From the NCBI GenBank assembly GCA_963169055.1, contig CAUJFU010000185.1, positions 1-9,395 on the forward strand: DNA of 9,395 bases. The letters run 5' to 3'. How positions within the stretch are numbered: the stretch's first letter is position 1; each line of letters begins with the position of its first letter. The notes beneath the pieces are model-generated. The model was given only the letters and a program-made list of their open reading frames with translations. It ran no database searches and had not been told where the DNA came from. The translations under genes and the position numbers were made by a program. This stretch comes from Myxococcota bacterium (lineage in GTDB: Bacteria; Myxococcota_C; UBA6777). This document shows, piece by piece, positions 6,929-9,395 of this stretch.

Positions 6929-6981
6929 GCACAAAGTTCCCGCTGTGGGAATATTCTTCCTCCCAAGCCGTTTTTGGGGGG
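6896..6981 (-). ncRNA. Candidate minus-strand small RNA with three stem-loops
   Basis: Three hairpins are packed into 77 nt: 6959-6981 (8 bp, one G-U pair), 6937-6951 (TTCCC/GGGAA) and 6905-6928 (8 bp perfect, then a U-tract on the minus strand). Read on the minus strand this has the architecture of a small RNA ending in an intrinsic terminator. I found no convincing minus-strand promoter just upstream of it. The region could equally be the untranslated spacer between two plus-strand genes. Confidence 0.3.
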
Positions 6982-7086
6982 TGCTGAGTCTGTCGTTTCC
7001 TGTGGGGGTTTCTCTGCTTTGAGCGCTCCAAGATCGTGGCGCAACAGTCGAAAGCGAGAGACCAAATTGAACAAAGGAGATTTCTG

Positions 7087-8070
7087 ATGAAGAACCTGCG
7101 CTTTTTGGGTCTGTTTTCGATGTTGTGCTTGTTGGCGCTTCCTGCTGCCGCACAAGCACAGGCGATTTATCTCAAGATCACCGTGAAAAAGGCGATGGTC
7201 TGGCCGATTCGTGACAGTGGCAAGTGCTTTGACCCGTGTTTGGGGAAAAAGTTTAAACTTCCTGCACGCGACAAAAGCCCCGAAGATTTTATGAAATATA
7301 TGGAAAACGATGAATTCCGCAAAGCTTGTACTTCCCCCAAAGTGGCTGGCTGGACGCCCGATCCGTTGGTGGAGATCAAGATCGGTGATTACGGCAAATT
7401 CACCACCGACAAGAAAGACAACACCTGCCTTCCTGAATGGAATGTGAGTCACACTTTCCGCGTCGCACCTGGCGACAAGTTCAGCCTCGCGGTCTACGAC
7501 AACGACGGTGCAGCAGGTGTGCAAGCCAAGCGCGATCTGATGGGCCTTTACGAAGCTGCCCAAGTACCCGCCGAGCTGATGAACGGTGGAACGCTGGTGT
7601 TGAAGCGCTTTGGTCAAGTCGAAGGCATCGTGCTTTCGGCAGAAAGAGTGACTGCTCCCGCCCCTGCGGAAGTTGCTTGTTCGGGCGTTTACCAAGCACG
7701 CGTTGTTGAAGTCGAAGTCGAGTCGACCAAAGCCGATGGCAGAACTTGGGATCGTGGCTTTGGCAAATACAAACTGCCTGATCTTGTAGTCGAATTGTCC
7801 GTAGGCAATGACAAAGTCGCCACCCCCAAAGCGGACAACGTCACCTCCGCCAAATATGATAGCGCGCAGATGGACGTGCCTGTGAGCAGAGGCGTTCCTG
7901 TTCGCATCATGGTTAAGGATATGGACCCCGGCAACAAGTTCGAAGAGATCGGCCAAACAGCTTTTGCCGATGTCTGCGAGCTTTTGAACAAAGCACAAGA
8001 CGGCATCTATACGTTTCCTGCCTTTGGTCGTGTCAAGAAAGTTGTCGTGATCTTCCGCAAGATCCGATAA
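7087..8070 (+). CDS. Secreted protein with two C2-like domains
   Basis: Seen: 327 aa from ATG 7087, with AAAGGAG (7073-7079) 7 nt upstream. The signal peptide (MKNLRF, Leu-rich core) has a probable signal-peptidase I site after AQA at 24-26. There is no lipobox, so the mature protein is periplasmic or released. Domain 1, about residues 27-187, has the strand order of a C2 beta-sandwich: LKITVKKA, PDPLVEIKIGD (91-101), NTCLPEWN (112-119), FRVAPGDKFSLAVYDND (124-140). Domain 2, about 201-325, repeats it: YQARVVEVEVES, LPDLVVELSVG (230-240), VPVRIMVKDMDP (270-281). Asp residues in YDND and KDMD sit where C2 domains bind calcium, so calcium-dependent lipid or protein binding is plausible but unproven. 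Six Cys in the mature part (C47, C51, C81, C114, C198, C297) could form disulfides. The biological role is unknown. It is convergent with the peptidase gene, 23 bp away. Confidence 0.75.
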   Translation: MKNLRFLGLFSMLCLLALPAAAQAQAIYLKITVKKAMVWPIRDSGKCFDPCLGKKFKLPARDKSPEDFMKYMENDEFRKACTSPKVAGWTPDPLVEIKIGDYGKFTTDKKDNTCLPEWNVSHTFRVAPGDKFSLAVYDNDGAAGVQAKRDLMGLYEAAQVPAELMNGGTLVLKRFGQVEGIVLSAERVTAPAPAEVACSGVYQARVVEVEVESTKADGRTWDRGFGKYKLPDLVVELSVGNDKVATPKADNVTSAKYDSAQMDVPVSRGVPVRIMVKDMDPGNKFEEIGQTAFADVCELLNKAQDGIYTFPAFGRVKKVVVIFRKIR

Positions 8071-8093
8071 GACCGAAAAAACGAAAGCTGGTT

Positions 8094-9068
8094 CTAGCGG
8101 GAAGGCGGGGCAGAAAAAGAGACCCATCGTTGGGGGCGGGAGGGGGTGGGATAAAGAGAAGAGATTGCGTGTCGATTGATTCTTAAGTGCGAAGGGAGGG
8201 GGGTTTGTAGGATCGTGCCAAACCCTGCGAACAGTTCACCTGTGTGTTTGCCGTAGATGATGCCTGCTTTTCGAGGATTGACGAGATAGCTGTTTGCGGT
8301 GGCGCGTTCGATGGAAAGGGGGGTTTCACAGGCTTGCTTCATACGGTGGTGGGACCAACGGCATCCGTGTGAGCCGTAACGTTTTTGGCAAGCGGCGTAG
8401 CGTGTGCGTTGGGCTTGACAAGTCGGAGTCTCGGGGAGATCGGTTTGGGCAAGCAAGGGATCGATGTGGACGCTTGGCTTGCTCAGGTGCATGTACACGC
8501 GCTTGACTTTTCCGTCGTAATGGAGGACTGCGATCCTCCCGTTGGTTTCGATCTCTTCGACGATGCCGATGTGGGTCCAGAGATCATCAAGCAAGCCGTT
8601 GCGGTTTTTATCGTAAGTGTAGTGCCAAAAAACGAGGTCACCGAGGGCGGGCTGTTGGGCTTTATGGAAGGTTCCAAAAGCATCGACAAAGCGTTTGGTC
8701 AACAAGACGCCGTTGGCATCGTGCGGATCAGGTGGGCGCATCACGTCGAGGCGCATGTGAGAATACACACAACGTACCCATCCCGAACAGTCGCGCCGCA
8801 AGCGCATCCCCGCACCGCAGCGGATCGAACGCTTGCCAAGGCCACTTTGGGCGATCGAAACAATCTGGCGACGCAAGGCCCACGTTTCATCGTCAGCGGG
8901 ACCCGGAAACATCGGTTGTTTGGGGATTTCAGCGATAGGTTGCGAGGGCGATGCGATCGGAACGGAAGGTTGTGACGGAAGGGTTGGGGGAGGTGGTGCG
9001 CGTCGTTGGCTTTGATGCGCACAACCCACCAACCAAACAACGCTGAATAAACAAAGAAGTTGTTTCAT
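8094..9068 (-). CDS. NlpC/P60-like cysteine peptidase lipoprotein
   Basis: Likely role: lipid-anchored cell-wall hydrolase or amidase in the periplasm. Seen: 324 aa. Short signal peptide with a clear lipobox L13-V-G-Cys16. Residues 25-58 are a Pro-rich linker. The peptidase-like core, about 62-200, contains DCSGWV with candidate nucleophile C94, GDLVFWHY at 143-150, THIGIV with candidate general base H166, and LHYDG with H183 as third polar residue, as in NlpC/P60 enzymes. D153-K-N-R-N-G-L-L-D-D resembles an EF-hand calcium loop inserted before the catalytic His. The C-terminal tail has C217, C227, C236 and C247 (CX9C, then CX10C), which may form a disulfide-linked helical hairpin. ATG 9068 is chosen because it starts the signal peptide; it lacks a nearby Shine-Dalgarno (the nearest purine run is about 20 nt upstream). 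The gene begins 29 bp after the iscB-like stop, possibly next to a transposon end. The frame is open to 9260, but that part overlaps the iscB-like gene and is not protein-like. Confidence 0.82.
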   Translation of the reverse strand: MKQLLCLFSVVWLVGCAHQSQRRAPPPPTLPSQPSVPIASPSQPIAEIPKQPMFPGPADDETWALRRQIVSIAQSGLGKRSIRCGAGMRLRRDCSGWVRCVYSHMRLDVMRPPDPHDANGVLLTKRFVDAFGTFHKAQQPALGDLVFWHYTYDKNRNGLLDDLWTHIGIVEEIETNGRIAVLHYDGKVKRVYMHLSKPSVHIDPLLAQTDLPETPTCQAQRTRYAACQKRYGSHGCRWSHHRMKQACETPLSIERATANSYLVNPRKAGIIYGKHTGELFAGFGTILQTPLPSHLRINRHAISSLYPTPSRPQRWVSFSAPPSR

Positions 9069-9077
9069 TGTTTTTAA

Positions 9078-9118
9078 GGCGCGGAGACCCCCTTCTTTTA
9101 GAGGGGGGAGGAAGCGCC
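9078..9118 (-). mobile_element. Imperfect palindrome at the iscB-like stop: possible element end
   Basis: GGCGC (9078-9082) pairs with GCGCC (9114-9118) across a mismatched section. An inner C/G-rich stem (CCCCCTCT with AG-A-AGGGGG on the minus strand, one bulged A, AAA loop) includes the iscB-like stop codon (9098-9100). No U-tract follows on the minus strand, so it is a poor intrinsic terminator. IS200/IS605-related elements, which carry IscB and TnpB, have imperfect hairpins near their ends, so this may be the right end of the element. That is inference; the left end is outside the window. Confidence 0.4.
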
Positions 9119-9395
9119 GCTCTTTCTTTGTGTTGTGAGGGTGGTGGTTCGGGCTGCCAGCCGAGTGGTGGCCTTCTTGACATTGACGGAAGTGGTGAGG
9201 GTTTGGCCGTCGATGGTTTCGAGTGCGAAAAAGCCCGTACTGCGCTTGCCTTTGACCCATCCTGTGCCTTTTTCTGTCCTGACCAAGTCGTGTTTGCGTA
9301 GCCCAAACAGTTTTCCTGTGGGCAGACGTGTTTGTGAATGCCTGCCCATCGTTTGTTGGTAATCTCCTGCCGAAACGTGCCGCTTCAAGTACAAC
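9098..9395 (-). CDS. iscB: C-terminal end of an IscB-like RNA-guided HNH endonuclease (partial)
   Basis: Seen: the minus-strand frame is open at the right window edge and ends with TAA at 9098-9100, giving about 98 C-terminal residues; the start lies outside. The visible part contains HVSAGDYQQTMGRHSQTR, then PTGKLFGLRKHDLVRT, then KGTGWVKGKRSTGFFALE, and SVNVKKATTRLAARTTTL. This block (PTGK-x-x-G-x-R-K-x-D, then G-x-x-x-G-K-R-S-x-G-F-F-A-L) matches my recollection of the C-terminal target-adjacent-motif-interaction region of IscB/HNH nucleases carried by IS200/IS605-like elements. IscB is the ancestor group of Cas9 and uses an omega-RNA encoded upstream of its gene, so that RNA would be beyond the right edge. 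The RuvC, bridge-helix and HNH parts are also outside, so catalytic integrity cannot be judged. The last residues run into the palindrome at 9078-9118. Confidence 0.62.
   Translation of the reverse strand, partial: LYLKRHVSAGDYQQTMGRHSQTRLPTGKLFGLRKHDLVRTEKGTGWVKGKRSTGFFALETIDGQTLTTSVNVKKATTRLAARTTTLTTQRKSGASSPL

Noticed and set aside
6038-7159. Minus-strand open frame of 373 codons across the kinase and DUF6580 genes
   Set aside because: It spans two supported plus-strand genes and their spacer, and is Arg/His/Gln-rich as expected of an antisense shadow.
8071-8093. Bidirectional terminator between the convergent genes
   Set aside because: There is a T-run on the minus strand (8076-8081), but the only hairpin before it is a 3-bp stem, too weak to call.
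6817-8127. Minus-strand open frame of 436 codons
   Set aside because: It is antisense to the C2-like gene, which has a ribosome site, signal peptide and domain-like repeats; the antisense product has no recognisable motif.

Overview
This window most likely comes from the chromosome of a Gram-negative, moderately GC-rich bacterium. The Cys-rich, Thr/Asp-rich lipoproteins with many CxxGxxC-type modules, three predicted lipoproteins and a secreted tandem C2-like protein resemble the envelope proteins of Myxococcota/Bradymonadota-type (former Deltaproteobacteria) lineages. That placement is an inference from protein style; no taxonomic marker gene is present.

Layout, left to right. (1) Positions 1-988, minus strand: the N-terminal 329 codons of a Cys-rich lipoprotein that runs off the left edge and carries an in-frame 18-bp minisatellite encoding a Thr-Asn-Pro-Asp-Gly stalk. 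(2) 1195-4056, minus: a 953-residue lipoprotein built from about eleven Cys-rich modules. A possible sigma70-type promoter and a hairpin separate the two genes. (3) 4286-5320, minus: a ThiF/MoeB-type adenylyltransferase with the C-terminal domain seen in Bacillus-type ThiF. (4) 5518-6159, plus, divergent from thiF: a deoxynucleoside kinase. (5) 6296-6871, plus: a small multipass membrane protein of the DUF6580 type, preceded by a good promoter and a structured leader. (6) 6896-6981: three tandem hairpins, the last followed by a U-tract only when read on the minus strand, although both flanking genes are on the plus strand. (7) 7087-8070, plus: a secreted protein with two C2-like domains. (8) 8094-9068, minus, convergent with it: a lipoprotein with an NlpC/P60-like cysteine-peptidase domain. 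(9) 9098-9395, minus: the C-terminal end of what looks like an IscB-type RNA-guided HNH nuclease, with a large imperfect palindrome at its stop codon that may be the end of the mobile element.

The genes do not form one obvious operon. The common theme is the cell envelope: two Cys-rich lipoproteins, a membrane protein, a secreted C2-like protein and a lipid-anchored peptidase. Two stand-alone cytoplasmic enzymes, for sulfur-carrier activation and nucleotide salvage, sit between them, and a mobile element borders the right edge. No complete novel defence system is visible. The items most worth following up are the IscB tail with its palindrome, the hairpin cluster that looks like a minus-strand small RNA, the structured DUF6580 leader, and the multi-module Cys-rich lipoprotein pair. 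No stretch longer than 300 bases lacks a gene.
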